Assembly: GCA_023133295.1 (NCBI GenBank)
Contig: JAGLWT010000106.1
Coordinates: 1 to 62,919 of the forward strand
Direction of reading: 5' to 3'
DNA: 62,919 nt
From: a bacterium
Lineage (GTDB): Bacteria > AUK180
In this document: positions 50,147-58,673 of the stretch, piece by piece
Numbering within the stretch: the stretch's first letter is position 1
Layout: every line of letters starts with the position of its first letter
Made by a program: the position numbers and the translations under genes
Notes under the pieces: generated by a model
What the model saw: only the letters and a program-made list of their open reading frames with translations
What the model was told of the DNA's origin: nothing
Database searches by the model: none

Positions 50147-51425
50147 TCTTCAGACGCTCCTTTATTTTCCGTATCTCTTGCATCCTTCGAGATAACTTTT
50201 CTTCAAATCCACGATTCCCGGGTTCATACAGTCTTTTCCCTGAGATCTCATCAGGAAGATATTCCTGCCCGTTGATGCCCTGAGGAAATTCATGAGAATA
50301 CTCATATCCTGAGCCGTAACCCAGATCCTTCATCAATCCGGTGGGGGCATTTCTTATATGCAGCGGAACCTCTAGATAACCCGTGTCTTTGATAAGCTTG
50401 GCGGTTTTCTTCTCGGTGATATAGGACGAATTGGACTTTGGGGAAAGCGCCAGGTATATAACGAGCTGAAGGATGGCAAGCTCTCCTTCAGGAATACCCA
50501 GAAAGAGATATGATTCCTTCGCCGCGGCAGCAAAGGTCAAGGCATTCGGGTCCGCCAAGCCTACATCTTCCGAAGCGAATCTAATGAGCCGTCGCAGTAA
50601 AAAACGGGGGTCCTCACCCGACATGAGAATTCTCTTGGCCCAATATACGGAAGCGTCAACATCTGATCCTCTGAGGGATTTATGCAGAGCTGAGATCTGA
50701 TTGTAATGCTCTTCGCCCTGGCGATCGTATCTCAGCGTAGTAGCTTTGACCATTTCCTGTATCATTTCCGCGGAAATTTTTTCTTCAGATGTGGAGCGGA
50801 CAACTCCCTCCAGGATCATTAATGATACCCTGGCATCTTTGCCTGAAAGATGGATCAGCTCCTTCATTGCTTCTTCAGTTACCGTAATATCCTTTAAAGA
50901 CCAGCTCTTTATTCCCTGCACCGCACGCTCCACGATAGTAAGAATATCGTCCTTGGAAAGCGGGTTCAGAACAAAGACGCTGAGCCTTGAAAGCAAAGCG
51001 TTATTCAATTGGAATGAGGGGTTCTCGGTTGTCGCGGCGATCAAAGTGATCGTTCCATCCTCAAGATACGGAAGAAGAAAATCCTGCTGGGTTTTTGTGA
51101 AGTGATGTATCTCGTCAATAAATACCACTAAACGCTTATGCGCTTTCAGGATGGAATCGGCACCTTTTAAAATATTTCTCAGACCGGGGATACCTGTTGA
51201 CACCGCGGAAAAATGATAAAAATCAAGATGTTCATCGGAAGAGATGATGCGTGCGATCGTGGTCTTTCCCACTCCCGGAGGGCCCCACATCACAAAGGAT
51301 TGGAAATCCCCGCTCTCGATCATCTTTCTAAAATGTGAATCCTTTGAGGTCAGGTGTTCCTGCCCCACTATCTCATCAAGACTTGATGGGCGCATGATCT
51401 CGGGAAGTGGTTTATTGCGGTCCAT
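50133..51425 (-). CDS. rarA: Replication-associated recombination AAA ATPase RarA/MgsA
   Basis: 430 residues. RarA marks: PLPEIMRPSSLDEIVGQEHL, Walker A MWGPPGVGKTTIAR, Walker B VVFIDEIHHF, sensor 1 LIAATTENPSF, and the C-terminal tetramer domain with SLRGSDVDASVYWAKRIL and EDVGLADPNALTFAAAAKES. The end HEFPQGINGQEYLPDEISGKRLYEPGNRGFE is standard. It acts at stalled replication forks. It lies two bases after coaBC and overlaps the DsbD-like gene. Confidence 0.95.
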   Translation of the reverse strand: MDRNKPLPEIMRPSSLDEIVGQEHLTSKDSHFRKMIESGDFQSFVMWGPPGVGKTTIARIISSDEHLDFYHFSAVSTGIPGLRNILKGADSILKAHKRLVVFIDEIHHFTKTQQDFLLPYLEDGTITLIAATTENPSFQLNNALLSRLSVFVLNPLSKDDILTIVERAVQGIKSWSLKDITVTEEAMKELIHLSGKDARVSLMILEGVVRSTSEEKISAEMIQEMVKATTLRYDRQGEEHYNQISALHKSLRGSDVDASVYWAKRILMSGEDPRFLLRRLIRFASEDVGLADPNALTFAAAAKESYLFLGIPEGELAILQLVIYLALSPKSNSSYITEKKTAKLIKDTGYLEVPLHIRNAPTGLMKDLGYGSGYEYSHEFPQGINGQEYLPDEISGKRLYEPGNRGFEEKLSRRMQEIRKIKERLKNEKN

Positions 51426-51427
51426 TC

Positions 51428-52588
51428 TTATCCTTGCGCAAGGTCACAGAGCAATTGCCCCGCTTTTGCCTTAGTAATCCCCTCCATCTCAATGATGCGT
51501 TTTCCAGATATTATCTTCCCGGTAACGGGCTTATCACCAAAACCCGATCGGTTGGAAATAAGATTGATAAAGAGGATATCCACTTCTTTCGATCTCATCT
51601 TCTCTTCTATATTATTCTTTGAAAGATCCGTTTCGGCGGCGAAGCCGATGATCTTTTGTCTTTTTTTACGATTCTTCAATACCCATGCGAGTATGTCGTC
51701 CGCCTTTTTAAAGGCCAATTTCCCTGTAAAATCTTTCTTCTTTATCTTCTGCTTATTTTCCACGGGGATGAAGTCAGAGATCGCCGCGGCGGAAATGAAG
51801 ATATCCGTGGAACTAAGCTCGGCCTTCACCGCCTTGAAAAAATCCGCGCAAGAAAGCGCTTTGAGGATCGCAATATCAGAAGGAACGGGCCGGACAACAG
51901 ATGTTATCAGGGTGACTTCAGCACCCCTCCTATAAAAAGCCAAAGCGGTCTCATAACCCATACTGCCGGTGGAAAGGTTGGATATGACCCTGACAGGATC
52001 GATATTTTCCATCGTCCCGCCAACGGTGATCAAGACTCTCTTTCCAGCAAGATCGGAGGAGTAATTCATATGATTTTCAACTTCTTCAACTATTACTTCG
52101 GGCTGCGCCATAGGACCGCGTCCGGAATCATATGAAGCAAGATCCCCGTATCTTGGCGGGATCTGGATCACTCCGTCTTTCATAAGTCTTTGTAAATTTC
52201 TTCTATTCACCTGATTTTCGTACATGCGGTCATTCATAGCGGGAGCTATCATAACCGGACCTCTGAATGCAAAATAGGTGGCCAATAAAAGATTGTCCGC
52301 AATGCCGGAGCTCATCTTTGATATCGTATTCAGTGAACAGGGCGCGATCAACAGCAGGTCCGCCCATCCTGCAAGCCGTATATGAATTGGTTGTTCAATG
52401 GTTTCGTCGAACATATCAGTATAAACACCTTCTGTTGCGAATGTATTAAGTGTTAGAACGGATGTGAACTTCATTCCTGACTCGGTGAGGACCACCGCGA
52501 CAGAATGACCCTTCTTCACCAGATCACGGATCACTGTATTGGTTTTATAAGCAGCAATGGAGCCCGTGATACCAATTACTATTTTCAT
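51428..52588 (-). CDS. coaBC: Bifunctional phosphopantothenoylcysteine decarboxylase/synthase CoaBC
   Basis: 386 residues. The N-terminal flavoprotein decarboxylase half (about 1-180) shows IVIGITGSIAAYKTNTVIRDL, the catalytic His region in PIHIRLAGWADLLLIAPCSLNT and MIAPAMNDRMYEN. The C-terminal synthase half (about 185-386) shows GKRVLITVGGTMENIDPVR, ISNLSTGSMG and KIIGFAAETD. It makes 4'-phosphopantetheine in CoA synthesis. It overlaps gmk by 4 bases; the rpoZ gene usually found between gmk and coaBC is absent. Confidence 0.96.
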   Translation of the reverse strand: MKIVIGITGSIAAYKTNTVIRDLVKKGHSVAVVLTESGMKFTSVLTLNTFATEGVYTDMFDETIEQPIHIRLAGWADLLLIAPCSLNTISKMSSGIADNLLLATYFAFRGPVMIAPAMNDRMYENQVNRRNLQRLMKDGVIQIPPRYGDLASYDSGRGPMAQPEVIVEEVENHMNYSSDLAGKRVLITVGGTMENIDPVRVISNLSTGSMGYETALAFYRRGAEVTLITSVVRPVPSDIAILKALSCADFFKAVKAELSSTDIFISAAAISDFIPVENKQKIKKKDFTGKLAFKKADDILAWVLKNRKKRQKIIGFAAETDLSKNNIEEKMRSKEVDILFINLISNRSGFGDKPVTGKIISGKRIIEMEGITKAKAGQLLCDLAQG

Positions 52589-53211
52589 TTTAAATACTCT
52601 TTATAAAAGTCAACATTTCTTGAAACACAGCACTTCTCGGCAATGATAATAGATTCCGTTTCAAGGATCGCCTGATTTATATCATCGTTCACAATGATAT
52701 AATTGTAATTGTACATAAGTCCGATCTCCTTACGAGCGTTCTCTACGCGCAATTTGATCGTTTCCATGGTATCAGTACCCCTTTCTATCAACCGCTCTCC
52801 CAGTTCCTCAAAAGAAGGGGGCAATACAAAGATGAAGACAGCGTCGGGAAAACGCTTTTTGATATTCACTCCGCCCTGAACATCGATATCCATGATAATT
52901 ATTGAGCCTTTTCGTATATTTTCCTTTATGAAATTCTTAGGAGTACCGTAATAATGATCATGCACCTTTGCCCATTCGATCATTTCATCATTCTCTATCA
53001 TTTCCACAAATCTATCCTGAGAAACAAAGAAATAGTCACGGCCTTCGATCTCATCTTCCCGTTTAGGGCGGGTCGTTGCCGAAATTGAATAGAATATCTC
53101 CGGATGGGATTTGAGAATTCCCTCTCGTATGGTAGTTTTACCCGCACCGGACGGGGCTGTCAGAACGACTAAAAAACCTGCTTCATAGGAGTATTCTTTT
53201 TCCGGCAGCAT
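52585..53211 (-). CDS. gmk: Guanylate kinase
   Basis: 208 residues. It phosphorylates GMP to GDP. Marks: P-loop VLTAPSGAGKTTI, YSISATTRPKREDEIEGRDYFFV (GMP binding), EWAKVHDHYYGTP and IDVQGG. The start codon shares one base with the stop of the triple-BMC gene, and the stop overlaps coaBC. In many bacteria remA (DUF370) and rpoZ flank gmk; here a BMC-domain gene stands upstream and no rpoZ follows. Confidence 0.96.
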   Translation of the reverse strand: MLPEKEYSYEAGFLVVLTAPSGAGKTTIREGILKSHPEIFYSISATTRPKREDEIEGRDYFFVSQDRFVEMIENDEMIEWAKVHDHYYGTPKNFIKENIRKGSIIIMDIDVQGGVNIKKRFPDAVFIFVLPPSFEELGERLIERGTDTMETIKLRVENARKEIGLMYNYNYIIVNDDINQAILETESIIIAEKCCVSRNVDFYKEYLK

Positions 53212-54077
53212 CAGACTATCCTGTGGACATCCTCATGGGAATTGGGCAGGATCAGCGAACCCTCGGTGGATTTCACCATATTGATCCCCTCCGAAGCGGC
53301 CTTGACACTGGACTGTACCTCGGAGACCTCACCCTTGAAGACACCTGAAATATATGTTGAGCCGACCTTATGTACAGATGAAAGTTTCGTATCGCCGTAC
53401 TTCAGTCCGCGGTCCAGACCAAATATCAATGCTGCGAAGGAGCGTGTCTCCACCAGCCCGGTAGCAGTGCCTTTGATGAAATTGCCTGAGCCCTTTTTTA
53501 ATCTGACGGATGAAAATACGGGAGTTTTGAGGTCGATCTGCTCATGCGGATTCTCTATGATAACCGATGCGTACCTGTACTCTTCAGCGACCGCTGCGGT
53601 AGCGTTTTCCATTGCGGAACGGCATGAAGCAACATCGCCACGAAGAACGACAGCAGAAATGCCGCCGCCGATCGAAAGCCAATTGGAAACGGACACATCA
53701 CCGCTCTTTAATGCGGTATCAGCGGCAATGACCATTGACACATAGCCGCGCGTTTCAATGATAGTCATGGCAGAGCCCTGTAGAGCGGCTCTCTTATCGG
53801 GAACATTATCGGAGGCAATATCCAGGATCTCAGGATGGGGACCCTCAAGAACCTTTGCCATATATATTGAAGAATGTTTCTTTTCGGGATCATAATTTGA
53901 ATCCAGGGCATATTGCAATTCGGCCAAGCCGCCTTTAAATACGGTGATCACATGACCGCCACCGATCGGTAAAAGATTTAGAAATTGGATATTCCCTGTT
54001 TTCGGAAGACGGTCCTGGGCTTCGACCACACCTGTGATGCCCTTAGCTTCAACGAATCCTAACGCATTATTATCCAT
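53211..54077 (-). CDS. Protein of three tandem BMC (microcompartment shell) domains
   Basis: 288 residues made of three BMC domains and little else: about 5-82 (ALGFVEAKGITGVVEA, LLPIGGGHVITVFKGG, EGPHPEI), about 103-181 (AMTIIETRGYVSMVIAAD, LSIGGGISAVVLRGDVAS, ENPHEQI) and about 205-283 (ATGLVETRSFAALIFGLD, HKVGSTYISGVFKGEVSE, PNSHEDV). Each keeps the BMC order: E-T/A-KG strand, pore-loop IGGG/VGST, RGD/KGE turn and terminal PH-E. Usual shell proteins have one (BMC-H) or two (BMC-T) domains. It lies 16 bases after btuD and shares a base with gmk, so it should be co-transcribed with the B12 uptake genes. ATG 54077 (after GTGAGGT) is preferred over GTG 54089. No microcompartment enzymes are nearby. 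Confidence 0.87.
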   Translation of the reverse strand: MDNNALGFVEAKGITGVVEAQDRLPKTGNIQFLNLLPIGGGHVITVFKGGLAELQYALDSNYDPEKKHSSIYMAKVLEGPHPEILDIASDNVPDKRAALQGSAMTIIETRGYVSMVIAADTALKSGDVSVSNWLSIGGGISAVVLRGDVASCRSAMENATAAVAEEYRYASVIIENPHEQIDLKTPVFSSVRLKKGSGNFIKGTATGLVETRSFAALIFGLDRGLKYGDTKLSSVHKVGSTYISGVFKGEVSEVQSSVKAASEGINMVKSTEGSLILPNSHEDVHRIV

Positions 54078-54093
54078 AATAGACCTCACTTTT

Positions 54094-54798
54094 TTATTTT
54101 ACACTATTTTTTTCAGTTTCGCAAGGTTTTGAGGGGTGATAGAGGTCTTTGAGTTTTGAGCTGTCAAGAGTGTGGGCTTTTTCCCAGAACATCTCACGGC
54201 CGTTCTTCAGGCCAAGAACATTATCGCATTTCTCATAAAGAAATCCTGTTTCATGTGTAATGATAAATACAGGGGCGCTCATTGAGTGATCTTTCAGATG
54301 GTCCGTCCATAATTCCCGGTGATATGGGTCCAGAAAGAGCATGTATTCGTCGATAAATAAAATCCGGCTGGAAACGATAAGTAATGAGGAAAGAAGCAAT
54401 GATACCCATTGACCACGGGATAATTCTCTGATATCACGCTGCAGAAAAGGCCGGATAACGGGAAATTTTTCCGCCGCGGCGGCTGAAGCTTCGGGGATCG
54501 AGGAGAGGATGTCAATATATTTCGCGCCTGAAAATCCGCCGAAGGGCTCTTCACCGGCATACATACAGGAAAAAATATCGGGAAAACAATTCGTAGCAAT
54601 GGTATTCAATTTATTTTCATCGTAATAAATTGTACCTGAAGACGGTTTCACGATCGAGGTGGCAAGATCCATTAAAGTACTCTTCCCGCTGCCGTTCGGG
54701 CCCGCTAATCCGATCATACCAGAGTCAGGAAAAACCCTGTTCAGAAAAAAAGTAAAGCCGGCCCTCTTCAACTGTACCTTATCAAATCTCAGAAGCAT
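54094..54798 (-). CDS. btuD: ABC transporter ATPase of the cobalamin uptake system
   Basis: 234 residues. Walker A IGLAGPNGSGKSTLMD, signature RELSRGQWVSLLLSSLL, Walker B ILFIDEYMLFLDP and H-loop FIITHETGFL are present. The signature LSRGQ and the DEYM after Walker B differ a little from standard LSGGQ/DEPT, and the region after the Walker A is short. It powers uptake through the adjacent BtuC-like permease, overlapping that gene by 17 bases. Substrate (cobalamin or another corrinoid) is inferred from the riboswitch upstream. Confidence 0.88.
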   Translation of the reverse strand: MLLRFDKVQLKRAGFTFFLNRVFPDSGMIGLAGPNGSGKSTLMDLATSIVKPSSGTIYYDENKLNTIATNCFPDIFSCMYAGEEPFGGFSGAKYIDILSSIPEASAAAAEKFPVIRPFLQRDIRELSRGQWVSLLLSSLLIVSSRILFIDEYMLFLDPYHRELWTDHLKDHSMSAPVFIITHETGFLYEKCDNVLGLKNGREMFWEKAHTLDSSKLKDLYHPSKPCETEKNSVK

Positions 54799-55732
54799 AT
54801 CCCCTCCTCAGCAGAATGATAAAATATATCCCCCCCATAAGTGAGATACTTATGCCTACCGGGACTCTGATCCCCTTCACTATCAATGAAAACAAATGGG
54901 CTGCGGTAAGAAGAAATGCTCCTGTGATGGCAGACAACGGGATCATGGACTTAGCGTTTGACCCTTTCAGCCGACGGGCGATATGGGGAGCGATCAAGCC
55001 CAGAAAGCCGATGATCCCCGTAACGGAAACCGAGAATGAAACCAGTAGAGCGATGAGAAAGAAAAAGAATTTTCTATTGGCGATGGGGTCCTCTCCCAGG
55101 GAAAGCATCTTCTTGTCTGAAAGATACATACGGTCCAATGAACGATGCCTCATCAGGGATATAATGATCACCACTAAAAGAAGAAGGGCAAAGATACATA
55201 TGATCGTCATATCAAAGAATGCGGTGGTACCAAAGAGCCATTCGGTCAGGGAAAAAATAATATTGCCTTCCAGATTCGACAGGATCAATGAGGTAAGAGA
55301 TACCGCTATGTAGCCGAAGATCACTCCGGAAAGAAGCAATATCACCGTATCCTTTCTACGGGAAGCGGAATAGACCGAAAATATTACCAGAAGAGCGAAG
55401 ATGCCTCCGGAAAAGGATAGAATAAAAATGGAGAAATAACCGAGAAGTGAGTATGCACCAGTGAGAAAGGCAATCGAGATACCGGCAGATGAACCGGCGG
55501 AAACTCCCAATATATACGGATCCGCCAATGGATTTCTGAAGATCATCTGCGACAACGCGCCCGCAAGGCCTAATGACGCGCCGGAAATAAGCGCGACCAG
55601 AAGATTCGGGAGCCGCACGGCAAGGAGTATATAGCCTTCTCCGGCGGAGAGCCCCCAAAAAAGACATAAGAGGATAAGAGCAAGAAAGCAAAGATAGAAT
55701 AAGAGCCGTGGAATATTCGTGTACTGTTTCAT
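54782..55732 (-). CDS. btuC: Vitamin B12 ABC transporter permease (FecCD/BtuC family)
   Basis: 316 residues with about ten spans. Family marks: RLPNLLVALISGASLGLAGALSQMIFRNPLADPYILGVSAGSSAG, which I read as RLPNLLVALISGASLGLAGA, NPLADPYILG and SAGSSAG; then LGEDPIANRKFFFFL, GIIGFLGLIAPHIARRL and the end PVGISISLMGGIYFIILLRR. The permease pairs with the BtuD ATPase encoded next. Between it and btuF lie 245 bases of mosaic repeat DNA, unusual inside an operon. Its ATG has only a weak ribosome site (GGA 4-6 bases upstream). Confidence 0.92.
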   Translation of the reverse strand: MKQYTNIPRLLFYLCFLALILLCLFWGLSAGEGYILLAVRLPNLLVALISGASLGLAGALSQMIFRNPLADPYILGVSAGSSAGISIAFLTGAYSLLGYFSIFILSFSGGIFALLVIFSVYSASRRKDTVILLLSGVIFGYIAVSLTSLILSNLEGNIIFSLTEWLFGTTAFFDMTIICIFALLLLVVIIISLMRHRSLDRMYLSDKKMLSLGEDPIANRKFFFFLIALLVSFSVSVTGIIGFLGLIAPHIARRLKGSNAKSMIPLSAITGAFLLTAAHLFSLIVKGIRVPVGISISLMGGIYFIILLRRGYASEI

Positions 55733-55977
55733 AAATCCGATGACCGTCGTTCACGAGTTAACGATGTACGAAGTTGGATGTACGATGTGCGAGGTGGAGA
55801 CAAGAAAGGGGATGGATTCCCCGCTTTCGCGGGAATGACAGATGTGTTTCTTTTTTTCTGCACTAACCTCGAACCTCTTCTCACTTGTTCACTTCTCTTA
55901 TTAACCTCTGCACTTGTGCCTTGTGCACTTGTCGCTTGTGCTCTGCGAAGCAAAACCTCCATTTATGAATCAAAATA
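55733..55977. repeat. Mosaic repeat DNA inserted between btuF and btuC
   Basis: It holds a GACCGTCGTTCACGAGTTAACGA hairpin-like start, GATGTACGAAGTTGGATGTACGATG words, a dRS3-like hairpin (55816-55836) with ATGACAGAT beside it, CTAACCTCGAACCTC words, and a CTTGTGCCTTGTGCACTTGTCGCTTGTGCTCTGCGAAGC block (55914-55952). Confidence 0.7.
55816..55836. repeat. dRS3-like hairpin, second copy
   Basis: ATTCCC(C)GC and GCGGGAAT pair around a TTTC loop; the flanks are TGG before and GACA after, i.e. the TGTCAT...ATCCA pattern on the minus strand. Confidence 0.7.
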
Positions 55978-56751
55978 TTAGATTTCATTCAAGAGCTTTT
56001 CCCAGACCGCCAGCGCATCAAGCGAAGGCTGGAGCACCTTCGCAGCTTCTTCTATAACAATTATTCTGAGATTATCGATCAAGCCGCTCCCCTTTATAAC
56101 CGGATCTTTCAGAAGGAGATTTCTTACCGCTTCATGATCTTCAGCGCATATTATGATAATGTCCGGGCGGGCTCTTATCAATGTCTCTGCGGAAATGATA
56201 GCATACCGCCCTTTGGATACTTTCGATACATTCTCCATACCGGAAGCAGAGATCAGCTCACCTATAAATGTTTCCGGCCCGCATGAGTAATACGGCCTCG
56301 ACCAGAGAAGAAGTATCACCCTCAGCGGACTGCCGATCCTAAAAGCCGAGAGCGTTCGATCAATTTGAAGGATGATCTGGTGCGCTTTCGTTTCAGTATC
56401 TGTGATCGATCCCAATTCCATATAGGCAGATCTCAATTCTTCGGCAGAGGAGATATATATGCGTTTACCTTCCAGGCTAAGGTCCTTCAATTTTTTTCCT
56501 AAAGGTTCTTGAATAATTCCCGTATAGAAAACCAAGCGGGGCTTCAGCCTAAGGACCTCTTCCAGTTCAGGAATGGCAAAGGTACCGACATTGGCGGCAA
56601 AGGTGTTTTCCGAGGATACAGTGCCTATGATCTGTTCTTTTAATCCCAGGTCAATGAGCATTCTTGTAATATTCGGGGCAAGTGATACAATACCACCCGA
56701 ATAGGCCATAACTGCTGAGATGAGAATAAGAATTACCGGCAATCTCTTCAT
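55978..56751 (-). CDS. btuF: Periplasmic cobalamin-binding protein (BtuF-like)
   Basis: 257 residues. A signal peptide (LPVILILISAVMAYSGG) is followed by the class III binding-protein fold: IVSLAPNITRMLIDLGLKEQIIGTVS, VGTFAIPELEEVLRLKPRLVFYT, ISAETLIRARPDIIIIC. It delivers B12 to the BtuC permease. It overlaps btuB by 4 bases (ATGA). Some iron-siderophore binding proteins look alike, but the riboswitch and btuB beside it favour cobalamin. Confidence 0.88.
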   Translation of the reverse strand: MKRLPVILILISAVMAYSGGIVSLAPNITRMLIDLGLKEQIIGTVSSENTFAANVGTFAIPELEEVLRLKPRLVFYTGIIQEPLGKKLKDLSLEGKRIYISSAEELRSAYMELGSITDTETKAHQIILQIDRTLSAFRIGSPLRVILLLWSRPYYSCGPETFIGELISASGMENVSKVSKGRYAIISAETLIRARPDIIIICAEDHEAVRNLLLKDPVIKGSGLIDNLRIIVIEEAAKVLQPSLDALAVWEKLLNEI

Positions 56752-58496
56752 AGAGAGAACTCAGCGAAAAAAGTACGGCGTTTCATCGGATAGTCCCCAT
56801 CATAAAACGAATCGCCGAATTCCATCGGTCCGTTAAGATCAAAGAGATTCTTCACGCCTAAAGTGATTGCGCCGTGGCCGATATCATAAGAGAGCTTGAA
56901 ATCCGAAATACCCATGGCGGGAAGGATCTTTTCCATGGAATTGTAATAAATATTCGTCTCACTGCTTTTGTAAAGATGTGTCAGAACTGCCGAAAATCGC
57001 CCCCTTTGAAGGCTTATTTTTAAAACATTTTTGAACAGCGGTGTCCTGATCAGGCCCTGATACAGATTCTCATTAACAGTTTCAAAAGCCCCCTGATGAC
57101 GCTTGCCCGCGGTCAATACCATGGTATTTTCTATGCAGATATCTTTGAATTGATACCGGAAGCCAAGGGTCACTGCATGATTAGTGATACGCTCGGAATT
57201 CTCGGCGGAGTAGAGATAATTAATTGGATCGGTTTCGACCCATCGTATCATATTGTCTATGTCAAGGTATTTGTACTCCAGATTAAATGCCTTATAAGAG
57301 GCTGAAAGAAATAATGAATATCCCCTTTCGGGAAGCAGCTGCTCATTGCCGCCGTAATCAAAATACAGATCGTTCAATGAGGGTAATTTGATACCATAGG
57401 ATAACGACGCATTCAGATCGATATCCTCCAGCTGAGGCTGCCAATAGAATTTCCATGAGATATGATTCCTGTTTCTTATCAATTCCTGATCGGATTTCAC
57501 CATCAGCCCTAAACCTGTGAGCGAGGAAACAGTATTAAGCGCCATATGTGCCACAGAGTGATTTTTGCCGTTATAATTCTGAGAATCCACTGCGAGATTT
57601 GCCTTCAAGGCCAGATCGCCTTTCCTTAGCAATTCACCCGCAATGGAAAATTTAATAAAATCATCCTCAAGAACGGATAAATATTGTGAGCCGTAGTAGT
57701 ATGAAAGGTATTCCTGATATTTGCTTTCAAAGAGCAGGTCCGATGAGAAAGTTTCCGTCATATAAGAGATGATGAGCCGATTAACATCGCCTGAATAAGT
57801 ATTCTCGGGATAGAGTGAGGTAGGTCCTGTATAATCGTGCTGATAATATTCGGCTGACGGTACCGGGCCGGGCGTGCCCATATCTGTCCGATTATTGGAA
57901 AATCCCACATACAATGGGCCTTTAAGATCAAAGGTAAGGGACAGATCTTGCGTAAGATGGGTGCTATTGGCCCTATTATCCCCACCATCTTTTAAGGAGT
58001 ACCAGAAAACGACTGCCCCCAATGCGGTATGTGCGGGTAAATATGAAGTAAGCCGATAGGAATTCACATCCATGAAGATCTCAATACCTGGAAGGCGTGG
58101 AGACCTTCCCGAAAGGATCAGCGCGCCGCCAAGGCCCTGTGACCCGGCTGCGGAAGATGTGTCGTCTTTAATTATTTTCACCAACCCCAGCATCCAGGGG
58201 GGCAGGGTCGAAAGGTCTACCGTACCGTTCGCGGGATCATTGATTATCAATGAATTGAAAATAATCGAGGTATGCGACGAAGAAAGTCCGGGAGTGGAAA
58301 GAAATATAACTCCTCCCTCGCCGTAAAATGATGGATCCAACCCGGCAAGCCCGGGCTCGATCTCTTTCAGGTCATCCGGCCATCTGATCTTCTTTGAAAT
58401 GGAATCAGTCATTGAATCAGAGACGATGATCTCAAATGAAAATGCTCCTGAGATCAGGCAAGCAAACAATAAAGCAACAAATAATGCCTTTTTCAT
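56748..58496 (-). CDS. btuB: TonB-dependent outer-membrane receptor (BtuB-like)
   Basis: 582 residues from the ATG at 58496. A signal peptide (ALFVALLFACLISGAFS) leads into a short plug domain (about 25-125: IIFNSLIINDPANGTVDLSTLP, IIKDDTSSAAGSQGLGGALIL), then a 22-strand-type barrel ending FFAEFSL. Barrel signatures include LSYGIKLPSLNDLYFDYGGNEQLLPERGYSLFLSASY, read as LPSLNDLYFDYGGNEQLLPE and similar. The plug is shorter than in E. coli BtuB. Placed directly after a cobalamin riboswitch and before btuF-C-D, it should import corrinoids. ATG 58496 is chosen because GGAGG (58501-58505) would be inside the coding sequence if the upstream TTG were used. No TonB/ExbBD in the window. Confidence 0.92.
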   Translation of the reverse strand: MKKALFVALLFACLISGAFSFEIIVSDSMTDSISKKIRWPDDLKEIEPGLAGLDPSFYGEGGVIFLSTPGLSSSHTSIIFNSLIINDPANGTVDLSTLPPWMLGLVKIIKDDTSSAAGSQGLGGALILSGRSPRLPGIEIFMDVNSYRLTSYLPAHTALGAVVFWYSLKDGGDNRANSTHLTQDLSLTFDLKGPLYVGFSNNRTDMGTPGPVPSAEYYQHDYTGPTSLYPENTYSGDVNRLIISYMTETFSSDLLFESKYQEYLSYYYGSQYLSVLEDDFIKFSIAGELLRKGDLALKANLAVDSQNYNGKNHSVAHMALNTVSSLTGLGLMVKSDQELIRNRNHISWKFYWQPQLEDIDLNASLSYGIKLPSLNDLYFDYGGNEQLLPERGYSLFLSASYKAFNLEYKYLDIDNMIRWVETDPINYLYSAENSERITNHAVTLGFRYQFKDICIENTMVLTAGKRHQGAFETVNENLYQGLIRTPLFKNVLKISLQRGRFSAVLTHLYKSSETNIYYNSMEKILPAMGISDFKLSYDIGHGAITLGVKNLFDLNGPMEFGDSFYDGDYPMKRRTFFAEFSL

Positions 58497-58500
58497 GTAT

Positions 58501-58645
58501 CCTCCGTACAGCAATAGCCGAATCAGAATATCCTGGCTTGGGAATCTGGCCTACACCTTCCCTTCCCGTTTCCGGTGGTATGAAGGTTTCGTATCCCTTA
58601 CAGTTGCGGGGACAGCTGCGGATTTTCACCGCATTCCTCTTTCAT
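58501..58645 (-). ncRNA. Cobalamin (B12) riboswitch
   Basis: On the minus strand the leader of btuB carries the conserved cobalamin aptamer blocks in order: GGAATGCGGTGAAAATCCGC (58618-58637), CAGCTGTCCCCGCAACTGTAAG (58597-58618), the kissing-loop region around ACCACCGGAAACGGGAAGG (58563-58585), and AGGTGTAGGCCAGATTCCC plus the B12-box AGCCAGGA (58531-58560). The ribosome site GGAGG follows at 58501-58505 and there is no T-run, so control is probably at translation start: B12 binding hides the site and shuts down btuB and the genes coupled to it. Confidence 0.95.
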
Positions 58646-58673
58646 CGGCTTCTAATGAATCAAAACATTGTTA

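Noticed and set aside
51656..52135. 159-aa plus-strand frame
   Set aside because: Antisense to coaBC, with an implausible composition.
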